Origin: a virus
IMG/VR virus record: IMGVR_UViG_3300009124_000009
Location: 1-64,000 of that record
DNA length: 64,000 nt
Reading direction: 5' to 3' (one strand)
This document shows positions 26,439 through 40,600 of this stretch, piece by piece. The position numbers and the translations under genes are program-made. The notes under the pieces are model-generated. The model ran no database searches. It was not told the DNA's origin and saw only the letters and a list, made by a program, of their open reading frames with translations. Numbering within the stretch: the stretch's first letter is position 1; each line of letters opens with the position of its first letter.

Positions 26439-27665
26439 TTATTTGATTAGTAGTGTTCCCGCCATGTTTGCGTGAATAGTACACTGATAGTACAGAGTAT
26501 TTGGTGCGCTCATAGGAACGGTAAAATACTGGCGACCCGTTTTATCGCCACTAACACCAAGAGTCCACTCTGAACCAGACAAACCAGTTGTTGACTGAAT
26601 TCTGAATGGGTGGTTGACACCAGCATTATTTACAAATACATATGTAAATCCTCTATACAGATGCAATGTTGGGTCATCAGTTTGTACTTGACCAGGACCC
26701 TCAATCAAATAGGAGTTGTTATTCAGACCAACTGAGATGATATACCAAAGAGTTGGCGATGGTTGGTTGATCCATGCAGGAAGAGCACCAGCACCCTGAC
26801 TGTCATATGTAATGGAGTCACCTCTGGTAAGAGTTGTAAAGTTTACATCAGTGAGTTCGGCAAACTCAAAACTGCCGTCTACATTGATAGTAACAGTGTC
26901 GCCAGAAATAGAAGTATTTACATTTGTACCACCAGCAATTGTCAATGTATCCGCAGAAGAATCCGCAGTTGTAGAACCAGTGTCACCAACAATAGTCTGG
27001 AAAATATTTTGAGTTGCAGCACCAGCAGCATCGTCGCCAGGTTGCCATTTACTCGTAGTGGAATTCCATTTCAGAACTTGACCATTCGTAGGTGCTGTTG
27101 TTGTGGTATCAACATCAGTAAATGCTGTAATGCTATCGAGTTTTGTGACCAGATCTACAGTTGCATCACCAGTTCCAGTGATGGTCATGTTGACTTTTGG
27201 ACTGTTGTCTCCGTTTACAGTAAAGAAGAATCCTTTATGTGTGGAGTTGGATGGCGCATCTCCAACAGTAGGATATTCGTTTTTGTATGTAATTTTGTCA
27301 GAGACTTGAACATGACCTGTCGAACCATCAAAAACAGTTGACTGACCACCATAACCAACGGTAACATCACCAGTTCCGTTGGGAGCAAATGAAATATCTC
27401 CATTGTTACTGGAGATAATAGAAAAGTTGTTTACATTGAGAGATGAAGTTAGGGAAGAATAGTCTTGAGGAACAAAATTGCTACCGTTCCACCTAAGAAC
27501 CTGACCCTGTGCAGCACCAGAAGTGTTGATGGTCAAATCGGTTCCATTACCGATTGAACCATACAGTTCGGTAAAATTATCATTGATTTTATCGCCACCA
27601 GCTCTCAAAGAGTCGCCAGTACCGTCGTTGGCTAATGTGCCAATATTTACAAACTGTTTTGCCAT
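26439..27665 (-). CDS. Fibre-like protein with C-terminal cupredoxin domain (408 aa)
   Basis: The N-terminus (MAKQFVNIGTLANDGTGDSL, RAGGDKINDNFTELY) is a common phage structural start motif. The middle is beta-rich. The last ~90 residues read LHLYRGFTYVFVNNAGVNHP, then YYQCTIHANMAGTLLIK. His in NHP plus Cys-x2-His-x2-Met match the four ligands of type-1 copper sites and the loop length of amicyanin. The domain could also be a copper-free structural relative. It starts directly after the YHYH gene, with a late promoter between them. Confidence 0.8.
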   Translation of the reverse strand: MAKQFVNIGTLANDGTGDSLRAGGDKINDNFTELYGSIGNGTDLTINTSGAAQGQVLRWNGSNFVPQDYSSLTSSLNVNNFSIISSNNGDISFAPNGTGDVTVGYGGQSTVFDGSTGHVQVSDKITYKNEYPTVGDAPSNSTHKGFFFTVNGDNSPKVNMTITGTGDATVDLVTKLDSITAFTDVDTTTTAPTNGQVLKWNSTTSKWQPGDDAAGAATQNIFQTIVGDTGSTTADSSADTLTIAGGTNVNTSISGDTVTINVDGSFEFAELTDVNFTTLTRGDSITYDSQGAGALPAWINQPSPTLWYIISVGLNNNSYLIEGPGQVQTDDPTLHLYRGFTYVFVNNAGVNHPFRIQSTTGLSGSEWTLGVSGDKTGRQYFTVPMSAPNTLYYQCTIHANMAGTLLIK

Positions 27666-27683
27666 CAGTCCAATGTTTTTAGT

Positions 27684-27691
27684 TATTTATG
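27684..27691 (-). promoter_or_regulatory. Late promoter candidate (CATAAATA)
   Basis: CATAAATAACT overlaps the stop codon of the 295-residue YHYH gene and lies 19 bases from the start of the 408-residue gene. Confidence 0.62.
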
Positions 27692-28574
27692 GGTTGCCGC
27701 CGCCAGGGGGAGGGGGTCCACCTGCTTGACGTTGTTGTTTTGTACTAGTACCAAAAATATATGGGTACACAGGACGGTTTTGGGAATCTAACGTTAGGAA
27801 GTACGCATAAGTCCCGTTTGGATACTCTGGTGTTACGCAATAGCGACCATTATGAACATCCAAATCACCTAAGTTTTCAACAAACTCATAGTCATTCACA
27901 TAAGTTCCTGCAGGGATATCTGCATACACGGAACCTCTTCCCACAATTGGAGAAGGGAATGCACGATAAGAACTTTGCATTCTTACTGGTTGTGTAAGAG
28001 GGTCTAAATTGTTTTCATAACCAAATGGACCGTATATGGGATAACCATCAAAACAAACTCCAACAATCTTAGAGTGTCCATCTGGATGCCTGAAAAAGTC
28101 ACCCTGATAGTTTGTAGAACTGAAATAAGAATTAGAGTTGATTAGTTTAGAACCCCAGCAGTTTACTAGGAAAGAACCAGAGTGGTAATGGTATTCTCCA
28201 GACTGCTCTGGATGCCCTCCACAAGCGTCTACACCGTATGATTCCTCATTATATACCGCATTGTATGTAAACCCCGTTGGAGGTTGTGTGCTGCTCCCTG
28301 GAAGGGGTCCTGGACCAGCAGAAGGATTGAACAAAACGGTGCCATTCAAAGCAATCCCCTGTGGACCAAGAGTAGTCTCATGGGGATTTGATGTGTTTGT
28401 TCCACCACGATAGGTGAATGTAAAATCACCATCCTGTGCCGAAATTGTATTTGGACTGCCTGGAAACAACCCTGATCCTAATGGAGTTCCATATAGGGCA
28501 GGGTCTGGACGTAAATCAGATTCTATTTCTAGTTGATTTCCGTCCAGAGTTACAGTTGTGGTCGATATTGCCAT
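27687..28574 (-). CDS. YHYH-domain virion protein (295 aa)
   Basis: This is the most complete YHYH domain of the window: SYGVDACGGHPEQSGEYHYH at about residue 112-131 contains the eponymous motif, followed by HPDGHSKIVGVCFDGYPIYG, YRAFPSP, and YNGRYCVTPEYPNGTYAYF-type ending. The family occurs in secreted or surface proteins and in phage virions; its activity is unknown. N-terminal FTYRGGTNTSNPHETTLGPQ precedes the domain and the C-terminus is a Pro/Gly tail (GGPPPPGGGNP). It is one of three proteins here sharing this fold. Confidence 0.85.
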   Translation of the reverse strand: MAISTTTVTLDGNQLEIESDLRPDPALYGTPLGSGLFPGSPNTISAQDGDFTFTYRGGTNTSNPHETTLGPQGIALNGTVLFNPSAGPGPLPGSSTQPPTGFTYNAVYNEESYGVDACGGHPEQSGEYHYHSGSFLVNCWGSKLINSNSYFSSTNYQGDFFRHPDGHSKIVGVCFDGYPIYGPFGYENNLDPLTQPVRMQSSYRAFPSPIVGRGSVYADIPAGTYVNDYEFVENLGDLDVHNGRYCVTPEYPNGTYAYFLTLDSQNRPVYPYIFGTSTKQQRQAGGPPPPGGGNP

Positions 28575-28595
28575 CTTGTCTTAGAACCCCTCATA

Positions 28596-28603
28596 GTATT
28601 TAG
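28596..28603 (-). promoter_or_regulatory. Late promoter candidate (CTAAATAC)
   Basis: CTAAATAC includes the stop codon of the 6,166-residue gene and lies 22 bases from the ATG of the 295-residue YHYH gene. It differs from the T4 box at the first bases, but the same CTAAATA form occurs before the 61-residue gene at 49.96 kb. Confidence 0.5.
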
Positions 28604-31600
28604 CTGGTGCTGGATGACCAAATAGAAGTGATATCAAAGTTGCTGATTGTGTATGCGCTAGTTGGTGCGGTCCAACCAGTCGTTTCTTCCTCAGAAGTAC
28701 CACCTTCAGTATCAGTACCACCGCTAGTTTCGCCCGTGACACCACCGCCAGAAGTCGTACCACCCGAAGTTGTTGGAGTGTCATCCACAACACCCGAACC
28801 AGCATCAGGTTCTTGTACTACCTGTCCACCCGAAGAACCAGTTCCAAGTTGGTCAACGACGATTGCGGGGGTGCCATCTGCAGGATAATCTGCAAGATTT
28901 GGAGGAGTCCAATCATCAGGCACACTAGATTCTGCAATAACAACTGGATACTTATAACCAGAACCTTCGTTAGAGAGTTCAACACGCTCAACACCGATCA
29001 GTGCTTTGATATTAGAATCAAAACCAGAGATCGAGTCTACGCGGACGAGTGGGCGTGAGGTATAACCAGATCCACCCGATGTAACGCGAGCTTCTGTAAT
29101 TCTTCCTCTGGTGATATTTGCAGTTGCTGCAGCATCTTTACCAAAGACAGAACCCAGATAATCGAAGGTGATGAGCGAGTTTGAAGATTCAATAACAGCA
29201 ACTTCACGGTCTTCTGTCTCACCCTGAATGTCTAGGATATCGCCAGGTTCAACTGGAGGAACAACAATCTCAGCGTCAACGTCTGCCTCAGAACCAACAT
29301 AGGAGAATGCCACGAACGTGGATCCTACGCGAGGAATCTCAGCAAAGATGATTCTGGAACCAACGATGTTGAACGCAATTCCTGGTTCTTGGATAACACC
29401 ATTGAGCGAGACAACGATGTTGTTTTCTGGTCTTACCGTAGCAGACTGAACGCCATCGGTTAGTGTCAGCGAGTAGAATGTACCACCGCGACGTAGGTTG
29501 AATGATTGACGTAGAGAGTCAAACTCAAACGAAATATCATCCAACTGTCTTAGTTTACCAACGTAGTAACCAGTGAATGAAGCACCAACCTCGGGAGGTT
29601 CGCTGAATTGAATGTTATCGGAGAATGCCGTATATGCGAACAGAGAACCTGGAGGTTGGAGAATACCATTGATAAAGATGAGTAGATGACCTTCTGGATC
29701 TGGGAAGTATGGAGTGCCGTTTGCAGTAGTAAGTTTGAATGTAGTTTGTACACCATCGAAACCACGGAAAGAACGCTTGACTCTTGCCTTCAATTCAACA
29801 ACGGTTTCAATTTGAGCAGCAAATCCAGCACGTCCCTTCAGGGTTTCGCGACTTGTCCAAGTTCCTTTGACCTGCGAGACGAATACACGCTTGCCAGTAC
29901 CGACCTGCTTGATATCAACAATTCTTGCAGAAGCATTTCCAGCAACTGTTAGATTTGTTTGAATTGTTGCAAAACCGACTGGGAACTCTTCATCTAGAGG
30001 ACCAAAGTAACCAACAGCATCGCCATTATTGAAAGTTCCTAGGAATGGTTGTACATACAAATAACCGTTGTCCAAATCAACTTCGGTAATGATTGCACGC
30101 TTGTTAGCATCTCTAGTGCCAGCAATAATACCGTAAAGTGTGCCACCGACATCAAACTGATCAAGAAGTGCATCAGATACAACACCAAATCTTACATAAC
30201 CACCAGAAACGATATTTTCACCAACATTCAATTCAAGACCAGCATACTGATTGATATCAAGATAAAGTCTGGAAGATTCTGGATAAACAACGCTGGTTGG
30301 TTCAAATGGTCCAACCAGAGAATCAGTATCAACGGTTAGTTTACCACCAGTGTTAGAGGTAACTGCTGCCTCAGAACGAATAAAGTTCGTTGTTACGGCA
30401 CGAACATTACTAGTGTACGCTTTGAATGGTACGTTGCTTTCAAAACTTCCTCTTAGACCGATGACATGAATTCTCTCTTCGATTGCGTCAATAGTTGCGT
30501 AAGCACCTTCGCTAGTTGTAATTACATCACCAATTGCCCATGGACCAGCAGTGATAATCATGTCAATGTAAGCAAAGTTTTCATCTGAGTAGAAAGCATA
30601 GATTGTGCCCGTAACTGTAGGAGCACCCTGCTTAGCGGCAGTATCATTCAGTACGAAAGGACCATCAGTGATTCCACTTACAGTCAGGCGTACAAATGAT
30701 GTTGCAACTTCTGCTTCATTGATGCTATACGATTCAACCTCAGCGTAGTTGTCTGTGCTTGTTCCATAAACAAACGATGCACCAACAATTTCACCACCAA
30801 GAGGAACGGGAATATTTCTAGTTCCATAGGTCTTGGGTTGCAACTCAATGCCGTTATAAACATCGATTGTGCTGTAGTACTCCTGATCTAGAAGTTGATT
30901 TCTATACAGACCTGTGTAATACCCAATCATTGCAATGATGTCTGCTGCAGTGTAATCTGCTGCAAGAGTTGCATTGGTATATGAGGGGAATGTAGTCTGA
31001 GGAGATGGATCAACTAGTGTCTGGTTGAGTGCAGCAGACATGTAAGTCTCAACCTCATCAATAATATAGTTTCTGATATTGTATGCGTTGTTTGGATAGA
31101 ACAGAGTACCATTCTGAGACTCATAGATATCAATATCACCCTTATTGAGTTTAGCACCCCAGAAGAGAACGCCGTTTGTGCCGTCGCCAGCACCCGTAGG
31201 TTGGGAACTATTGTTCATACCAAACATGATTAGTCTGACAGAACTTACACCGAATGGAACATCGAACGAGATGTATGCGCGATACCAACCGTCACCCTGA
31301 GCAAAAATGCTAGATGCTACGTTTTGAACACCTGCAGTAAAAGTAGATCCCTTTGTTCCAGCAGCAAGATCGAGATTGAAGAATGCATAGTGAGCATCAT
31401 CCCACTGGAGTCTAATTCTTGCTCTATCATAACCAGAAGACTTGAAGAATGCTGAGAATGTATACCTTTGAACAGATGCATCAACACCTTCGTCAAAGGT
31501 CAGATTACCTGCGTCAAAGGACAGATTATCACGGTCAAAGGTAGTATACGCGGTCAGAGCATAATCTCTATACAAACTCTTATCATCATTTGCATTTGTG

Positions 31601-34600
31601 GATGGAATAAATTTATCTGCCGTTGCAGTTCCATCAGGTCCGTTTGCAGCATCTACTGTAACAGTGCTAGTTGCAGTTTGGGTCCATCCACTAAAATCTT
31701 CAACTGAACCTACTGGAATTAGATTGAGTGTTTGCTCAATATCTTGTACAGTAGAAGTTAGTTGTCTGACAGAGTTATAGGTTTGAGTATTTGTATACTC
31801 TGCTGTAGTTTGATTGGTAATCGCAGTTTCCTGTGTTACCAAAATATCATGAATGATGTCATCAACTAGAGTATCCAAGAATTCATCTTCATTCCAAGAA
31901 CCCGAACCCCACTGTGCCAGAACACTTTGCTCGATTTCTCTAGCATAGTAGTTCTTGTTGAATAGAAGCATTTGTGCGGCAGAGCGACCAGTGTCTCCAC
32001 TAGGTGCAAGAGTCGCAACCAAAGCAGTAGTAAGGTTGTCAATAGCAGTTTGAACATCAGCACAATCACCAGCAGTGTAGTTTGAAGGATCACCATCATC
32101 GTTAGAATCAGTGATTGTAAAATCAACATATGCATTTTCTTGCGTGTGTTGAGCAACATAGTGATCATTGGTGATTTGAATGTTGTTTGCTGTCTGTAGA
32201 AGGTTGTTTACTGCCTTCTTGCAAAGGAATGCAATTTGCTCATATGCATAAACTGTTGCTGCTAATTGATCTTCAACAGAGAAGATTTCCAAAGCGGAGT
32301 TCAAATACGCTTCAACTGCTGACAATGTGCTGTTATTACCACCAGTGAGAAGGTCTGCCATAATACCTTCGATGATGTATCCAGCATCACGGATGCACTT
32401 GTTTCTACCATCAATACTACCACCAGGATAAGTAAAGGATTGATATGTGTTGTTGTTGCTTAGAGTATAGAAGAACTCATCTTCCATCAGACCAACTGCT
32501 TCTTCTGCAATATAATCTTTATTGAATACAATCAGATTTACAGCATCCTTATATCTGTCACCAACAGGCGATAGAATGTCATTCAGTGTTGTGACTAGGT
32601 TGTCAATAGCAGTCTTGACATCAGCACAACCACCTGGATCATTGGTGATTCCAATGTCAGGAATGATTACAGCATCAGTATACTGAGCACTTGCTTCTAG
32701 ATCGCCAGTAATGGCGAGTTTCATCATTTCACCCAGTTGCTCATGGGCATATAGTGAACCGTAGAGTTGGAGTCTGATGTGAATGATCTCATCATTCTGA
32801 CCCAGATAGAACTTCGCTGCCTCGGTGGTATAGAAGTTTCCGCCAAATCTCAAGTCTTTTACCATTGCTGCTGTTAGCAGCGATAGGTCGGTCTTACAAC
32901 GTGCAGTACCACTTCCAGTGCCATCCGTATTTCTAGGCATTTCGGTGACTAGATTTGGATAGTATGCAAGTAGTCTTCCAGAAGTTTCGTCAATAATCGC
33001 CTCAGTATTGAGTTCAATCAGATTTGCAGCATCTTGGAATCTGTATCTTGTATCATCAATAATCTCATTAGTCCAGAAGAACTTATTGACACCATCAACA
33101 TATCTTACGGTGAGATCATCAGATCTGTATGCATAGACTTTAGCACCACCATATTCAAACTCTGCAGAAGTTCTAGTAACTGTTGCCAGGTGATCAACCT
33201 GGTTGTTATATGCCTCGTCTACAGTATCAGCAACAATATCATATAGTGTTGTCAGAGCAGAAGCAACATCAGCACAATATGGAGAAGAGGTATCAATAGT
33301 GATTGTAGTATCATAATCTGGTGTCAGACCATGGTCACCAACTAAGGTGAGTGTGTCTTGACGCATGATAGCAATCGCAAGATCTCTTGCCTGCTGATAT
33401 GCATATACAGTTGCTGCCTCTTCACCAACAACATGGTTGAGTTGGATTGGATTGAGTGTTCTATCAACATAGAAAGCAGCAGCATCCCAAGTTCTTGCAT
33501 TACCACCATCTCTGATGTCTCTCATGATCTGACGAGTTACATCTCTAACATCGTCAACACAGTTGATGTATGTTGGATGAGTTCTGGTAATTGTTGCAGC
33601 AGAAGATGGATAGGTTGCAGCATCATTGCCGTCAGGATCCATAATCGTATCCGTGACGATCTGCATTAGTTCATCAATAACTGCTTCAACATCAGTACAA
33701 CCACCAAAGACATATGTGATAGTTGTATCTTTAGTCTGGGTCAGACCGTGAGTTCCACTAATGGTTACTGTAGTGTTATTGATGATTTGCTTAGCAATAT
33801 CTCTTGCCTCGTTGAATACATCAACAGAATCCTGCTCATTTCCAGATAGGTGTTGGATTACAGCACCATCGGTGTATAGATTTGCCGCGTCCCAAGTCTT
33901 AGAGTTGAAACCATACTTGACGTTGTATGCAATGTTTCTAATAACATCGTAAACATCATCGATACAATCTTGTGATGTTGTTCCAGCTGGAGGGGTTGGA
34001 GAGATTCTTTCGTATGCTTCATTAGCAATGAAGTCTAGGTTTGCAAACAGTAGGTTGTATGCATCAGCATAACGATCACCAACAATCGTAGATGGGATAT
34101 GCAGTTTTGGATATTGCAGATCTGTACGATGTGCTGCCTCATTTGCAATAAGGTCAATGTTATTGAGAATCTCACTTGCAGCATCATAGTAACGGAAAGC
34201 GATTCCAGTGTTTACAAACTCATCAGTTTCATTCCAAACAGCAGCACCAGACCAGTCAATCGTATTGGTAGCACCATCTTCTCCATCCATGTGGAGAAGC
34301 AGCATTGTATTCGCATCGCCCTGGAAAATACCAGTTGGTGCAACAAAGTTTGCCGTGTAACGATTGGTCGTACTGACACGAACTTCATCAATAAAACCAT
34401 TGAAGAAGTTGCCTAGATTTCCACCAATATAAACATTCTTAGCAGCGAATGAATTGGTATCTGCACCGCCACCACGCTGATCACCATCAATATAAAGTAG
34501 AGATTGACCAGATGCTCTAACAATAGCAACATGATACCAGGTATCAACTGCCAAGTTGAGACTGGAAACAGCAATATCGCTACCATTTACATTGTAACGT

Positions 34601-37600
34601 ACTTGAGCACCTTCTAGATAAACTCGTGCAGCAACCTCAGTTGCAGTTGCACGGAAATCTAGCAAGTTCTGAGTTCCAGTTACCGAGGAAGGTCTTACCC
34701 AGAATTCTAGAGTAAATGAATCAGTTCCAAAAGCAAAGTCAGATGTATTTGTTAGAATCGAGATGCTAGAATCAACACCATCAAATTCTGCAGAAGCAGT
34801 ACCAAACTTCTTCTGATCTGTGCTAATAGCAGCACTACCGTTGAAAGTTGCAACATGATAATCAAGACCATTTGCAGAACCTCTACCAGTCTTTCCTAGA
34901 TACAGGATACCTCTACCAGCAGCATATCCAAGAACTTCTGCTTTTGCATTGATAGTTCTAATGATTTGCCCAACGCTGAAGAATCCATTACCTTCTTTGT
35001 CTTTGATTGCAAGTTTTCTAGACTGTACAAGTTCATCAGAATCAAAATTACCAGTATCATTACCATACTCAAACTTGTAACTGCGGATAAACTCTCCATC
35101 CAGAATATCACCAGTTTCTTGGTTATATGTGATGACGTAGTTGTTTACAAACTCACCGCCAGGGAAGTTAGCATCGAAAGATACTAGGTTAGTATCATAA
35201 TCATTGATCTGAATTTGAGAATCAGCAATATTATCAAGAACGACGTTTGGATAATTTGGACTAGAGATTCTGTTGAACAGAAGACCGAAGAATGTAGAAC
35301 CCTCAGAAATAATTACCTGAGGAATAACACTACCGTCAACTGGGTTTGTATAGTTGATTGCTCTCTCAACCAAAGAAACTACGCCAGATTTTTGACCAAC
35401 AATAATATCATATTGAGCAATAGAGAATAGACCTGGAGTGGATTGATAAGTACCAGTCGTCTTAGACAGAGTTAGATCATTAGTAACCTCAATTGAAGTT
35501 CCATACAGAGGTGTTGATTCTTGCTGTTGTGCAGGAGTTGTACCAATTTGCCCTCTGAGAACAGTCAATGTAGTGGAATCGGAACCATTTACAACTTCTG
35601 TTACCTCAAATACTTCAGACCCAAACTGATATCTCTCACCAACCAAGAATGTACCTGGTTCTACTGGAGCAGGAGATATACTTGCATAATCTAGAACTTC
35701 AATGGAAGATGTTGAAACACCAACAGTGTATCTCAATCTAGCAATTGGTCTATCTTGTCCAACTTCTAGGTTGATTTCTTCGATTGTAGCAATCTCAGCA
35801 TCTAAGTTAGTAATAGTCTCTTTGAACTCATACAAATGATCTGTCTGAACATTTGCATTTTTGATTTGAGTAACAGAATCTAGAATGCCCAGGAATCCTG
35901 TTGCACCAACGTTGAATGTTTCACCAATAATGTAATTACCTTCTCCTGCCTCAGATTCAGGAAGACCAGCAAGAGTGTTCAGGTCATCACCAGCAACACC
36001 ATTGAAGAATACATCAATAGTATTTCCACTTGTAGAAATAACAGTTCCTCTCCATCTGCTAGTCAGACCAACAATAGAGAAACCTAGGGTTGGGAAGATA
36101 CCCGAAACATTACTAAATGATAGTCTGTAAACAGATAGGAATCTAGTTTCAACTTGTGCATACTTTACACTAGCAGGAGGTTGAGGTGGTTCTGCAAAAA
36201 CAATGTTGTTACCCTGAATTACATAAGATTCTATTGGGGTCTGCACAACACCATTGAGAACAATCATCAACTGGTCTGCTGAAGCAGAAACTGGTTCTAG
36301 AGCAACAGATAGTGGGAAAGAAATTTTCTGACCATCAAATTGATCAGAAATATCATCCAGTCTTTGTACAATCGATGTCAGAATGTTCTCTGAAGAGGTC
36401 AATCTCTTTTGACGGAACAGAACCTCAGTATTGTTATATTGAGTATAAATTGGTTCTACAAGAGCAAAGTTTTGGATGTTAGGTACAATCGCAGAATCTG
36501 CCAGGTTTACAGACTTAGTAAGTTCAAAGTCTGTAGTTCTATTTTCAATAGTTGCAGATTCGGTTAGTTGAAGTTGACCAAACAGTTTGAAACCTGCTGG
36601 GTGAACATTTGTTAGTAGTAGATTTCTCCAAGATTCAATCGAGACAGACGACTGAACTGCATAGGAGAACGTCTGATAATAGAAAGAGTCTTGTACTCTC
36701 TGAATAATTTCGGAAAGTTTACCACTATCATCAATAAACTGACCTGTAGTCTTGGTAATAGAGTCAATCTGTAGAACACCACGAGCAACAGAGATAGAAG
36801 CAATAACACCAGAAGACTTAGAAATTCTACCAGTTAGTTTATCGCCAATATTGAACGTTCCAGTATAATCAACTAGTTTCAGAAGTCTTGGTCCAACCAA
36901 CCAACCATCATTCTCAGAAACATAACCAATCGCAGTTGGGTTATTGATATCATCCCCCTGATAAATTTCTTCACCCGCTAAGAACCCACCAGTGATAACG
37001 TTTGCTCTTGCAGCACCACCGAACGAATCGGTAAGCAGGATTTGACGACCATTACCAGCGTTTACGAAGGCAATTGCATCGCCAAGTTCAGCGTTTGAAG
37101 GAGTAATTGCAAGTTTTAGTTGATCTGGTTCTAGGGATTGTGCAGTACCAGAAATTGCATAGTATGTGGTTGAAGCATTCAGAGTTCCAGTTGCACCACC
37201 TGCAATTGGGAATGCACCTTCATCCTCACCATCGTCCTGAACTTGAAGTTGCACTTCAGCACCGTTCTCAATACCATGTGGGAAAGAGAACTGCAGTAGA
37301 CCCAAATCTAGGTTGACAACATAGTTGAACGAAGATTTCAGAGAAACAGTAGGTTCAGAAGAATAACCAGCACCAGGATCTTTTACAAAGATTTGATCGA
37401 TACGACCGTTCTTGATCGTTGCTTCAGCAATAGCACCAGAACCACCACCACCTTCAATAATGACAGCAGGTGGTTGAGAGTAACCAGAACCAGGATCGGT
37501 AACAGTAATGTTATCGAGAATGCTAGTATTGATCAACTGAGCGTTTACTGGGAAAGTAATCTCAGGGCGTAGAGTGTAGTCGTGAGGATAATCATAACCA

Positions 37601-40600
37601 AAGTTATTGTTCTTCAGGTTCTTGATCTTACCTACGTTAGTACCTCTAGTAAAGATAGATGCACCAGAACCGAAAGGTGGAATCTCAACTTGCAGTTCTG
37701 CACCAGAACCAGTTAGACCAGGACCAAGAATACCAGGAATTGCCTCAAGATCAATGAATGCACTAGTATAACCCTTACCAGCACTTGTAATCACTACAGA
37801 TGAGATCTGACCAGGAATAGTAATTCCCTCTTCATCAGTTCCATCTTCAACTGTAATATTTACACGACCACCTTCACCATCACCAGAAATAGCAACGCCT
37901 TCATATACACCAACTGCATATTCAGTACCAGGTTCTAGAATGTTTATACGCTCAATTTTTCTAGAAGAAATAATGCCAGAAACAATAGGAAGTTTCTTAT
38001 AGAATCCACCGCTATTGATAATACGAATATCACCGATTTCACCAACAACTTTTTCGGAAGAAGTTGAATATGCGGCATAAACAATATTTGCTGGACCTTC
38101 TGGTTCATCATTCAACGCAAACTTGATGATGTCTGGACCACGAGTAATTGTGGCACCACCCAAGAATCCTACGGTGTGTTCACCCAGATATGGAGAATAT
38201 GTAACTGCCAGATATGCTTCGGAATCAACTGGAGAATTAGCACCAACTCTAGATGGGTCAAAGTAGTAAGAAATATTGGTAATTTCTGGTTCAGTGACTT
38301 TGAACACAACTTTTGGAGTTGGAGATCCAGTTGCAACAACACCAGGAGTTCCAGTACGAATAATTGAGTTGAACGAATATTCCAGTTTGTTTAGGTTGTC
38401 CTTAGAGAAGGACAAGAAGTACCCCTGCATCGAAGGATGACTGACATCAAATTCATATTGATGTCCATAGTACATCTTGATAACTGGAGACTTAGCGTAA
38501 ATGTCTACAGAACCAGCAGATACAGCAGGATTGGTTGTAGCAACATCATCTAGTTTATAAATGAACTCTTTGCTACTTACAATAGTATCAACAGGGAATG
38601 CACCATCATACTCATCATAATCCACATTACCAACAGTCTGAGTTGGGTTACCATCAACAAAGATCATGCTACCAACAGACAAATAATGTCTGTTACTGGT
38701 AATTACATAAACTTCGTCAGTATTTTCTACAGCGGAAACTCTTAGAGTCTTATCGAGAGTTGCAAACAGAGTAATCTTTGTAACACCAGTCAAACCAGTA
38801 ATTTGAATAGCAGTATTATCACTATTTGTGAAAGAAAGGTTTCCAGATGGATCTGTTGGAACTTGAGTAATTGGATCAATATAATCGGGAATTGTTACCA
38901 GAGAACCCTTTACATATGGAGAAGAACCAGATACTTCATCAATTCTCACTGCATAGTTTTCATCGCTATATGATTTGAACTTAGCAAAATTATTCAGAGT
39001 TCCACCTAAGTAGGAAACTGTGCTCATGTCGATATCAAACTCACCAATCGTGGTATAAGTCGTTTGTGGGAACTCATAACTAACAATCTGGTTTACATCA
39101 TTGACAGTAGGACCAACGATCCCATATGTATCACCTTCATCAAACTGAGAAGTAGACAGCAAACCAGTGTTTAGATCATTAGACCAAGAGTTATTATTTA
39201 CAGCAAGATAAATCTGGTTATTAGTTGTGTCAATGTCAACAATGTAACCACTATTGATAAATGCACCTGCTTCTGTATTCAGAGTCAGTTTTGCTTTTTC
39301 GGTGAACTTGAAATCCTGATTGATAGTCAGTTTTTGGATGTTATCGATCTTCAGAGTGTCAGCACTCTTGATGAAGAACTTACCAATAACCTTAGCGTCA
39401 ACTTTGACTTTTTGAGAACCTGGAGCAGGGACAGTTGCAGTTCTAGAAGACCAAATGTCCTGTCCAAAGGTAGATGTTACTTCATCTACAACATGAGAAG
39501 TGTCTGCATTGTTTAGATCGAGAACTTGCAGACCCGAAGCACCAACTGCCCAGTCGCCAGAACCAAGAGTCAAACTAGAAGGTAGATTTGCAGTTACAGA
39601 AGATCTTACTTGCTTATATCCACTAAAGTTGCTTCCCTGGTTGGGGAAAGTACCAAGTCTAACACTATCGACATTTTTGTCCGACTTGATATAGTCGCCA
39701 ATGTAGTCGATATAATCATACTTCGCAGTATATGCGGTAAAGAACGCAGTGTCAGTAAAGGTATAGTTTTCAGTAGTTGCGCTAGCAATATCAGAAGGAA
39801 GAGTGAATGTATCAATTACTCTATTTCTGAGTTTGATGTTATCAATAGCAAAACTTGCTTGCGTTGCTTGCTCAAATACACCAGCAGAAACAAGACCTGG
39901 GAAGTTTCCGACATACAGTTCTCTATCGCTCGTAGGAACATCCGCAGAGGTTGCGGTAATAACTGGAGATCCTCCATTGAGATAGACTTTGAAATCATTA
40001 CCTGTTCTGGTAACAGCAATATGATGCCATCTGTCTTGAGTGACAATAGAACCAGTGCTAGATGCAGGAGAAACCGTATCTAAAGCTGTTGTGCTGTTAG
40101 CAGCATACAATTCAAGATCAAAGTTAGCAACATCAATCAAAAGCATTACACCACCATTTTGCTGAGCATCATCGGTGATTGCAAAAACTGTATGGTGAGT
40201 TTGAGAAAGATTTGTAACTCTGGTGGATGGTACAAATACAAATGCTTCAAATGTCCAAGATTCACCATCACCAAAAGCATCTTGCAGTTCAGATCCTACA
40301 AATTGCAGATGTGTTGGTGTATAATTGGTTGTAACATTGTCAATGCCAATGAAACTCAATCTTTCGTTGACTTGCAGAGCAGAATCATTAGTTTGAGTTA
40401 GTACTGGGTCAGTAATAGCACCAGTTACATCGGCAAGAGCATCAGAAGCAAAATCTAGAACAAATTCATTTCTATTCCAAGATGTTTGACCACCGATATA
40501 GACATCACCAGAAATATCAGATGCAATAGCGTAAGTTACTAGACCATCCGCACCCTCTTGTACTTTGGTGTTGGAAATAGTAGTAATTTTGCCATCATAA

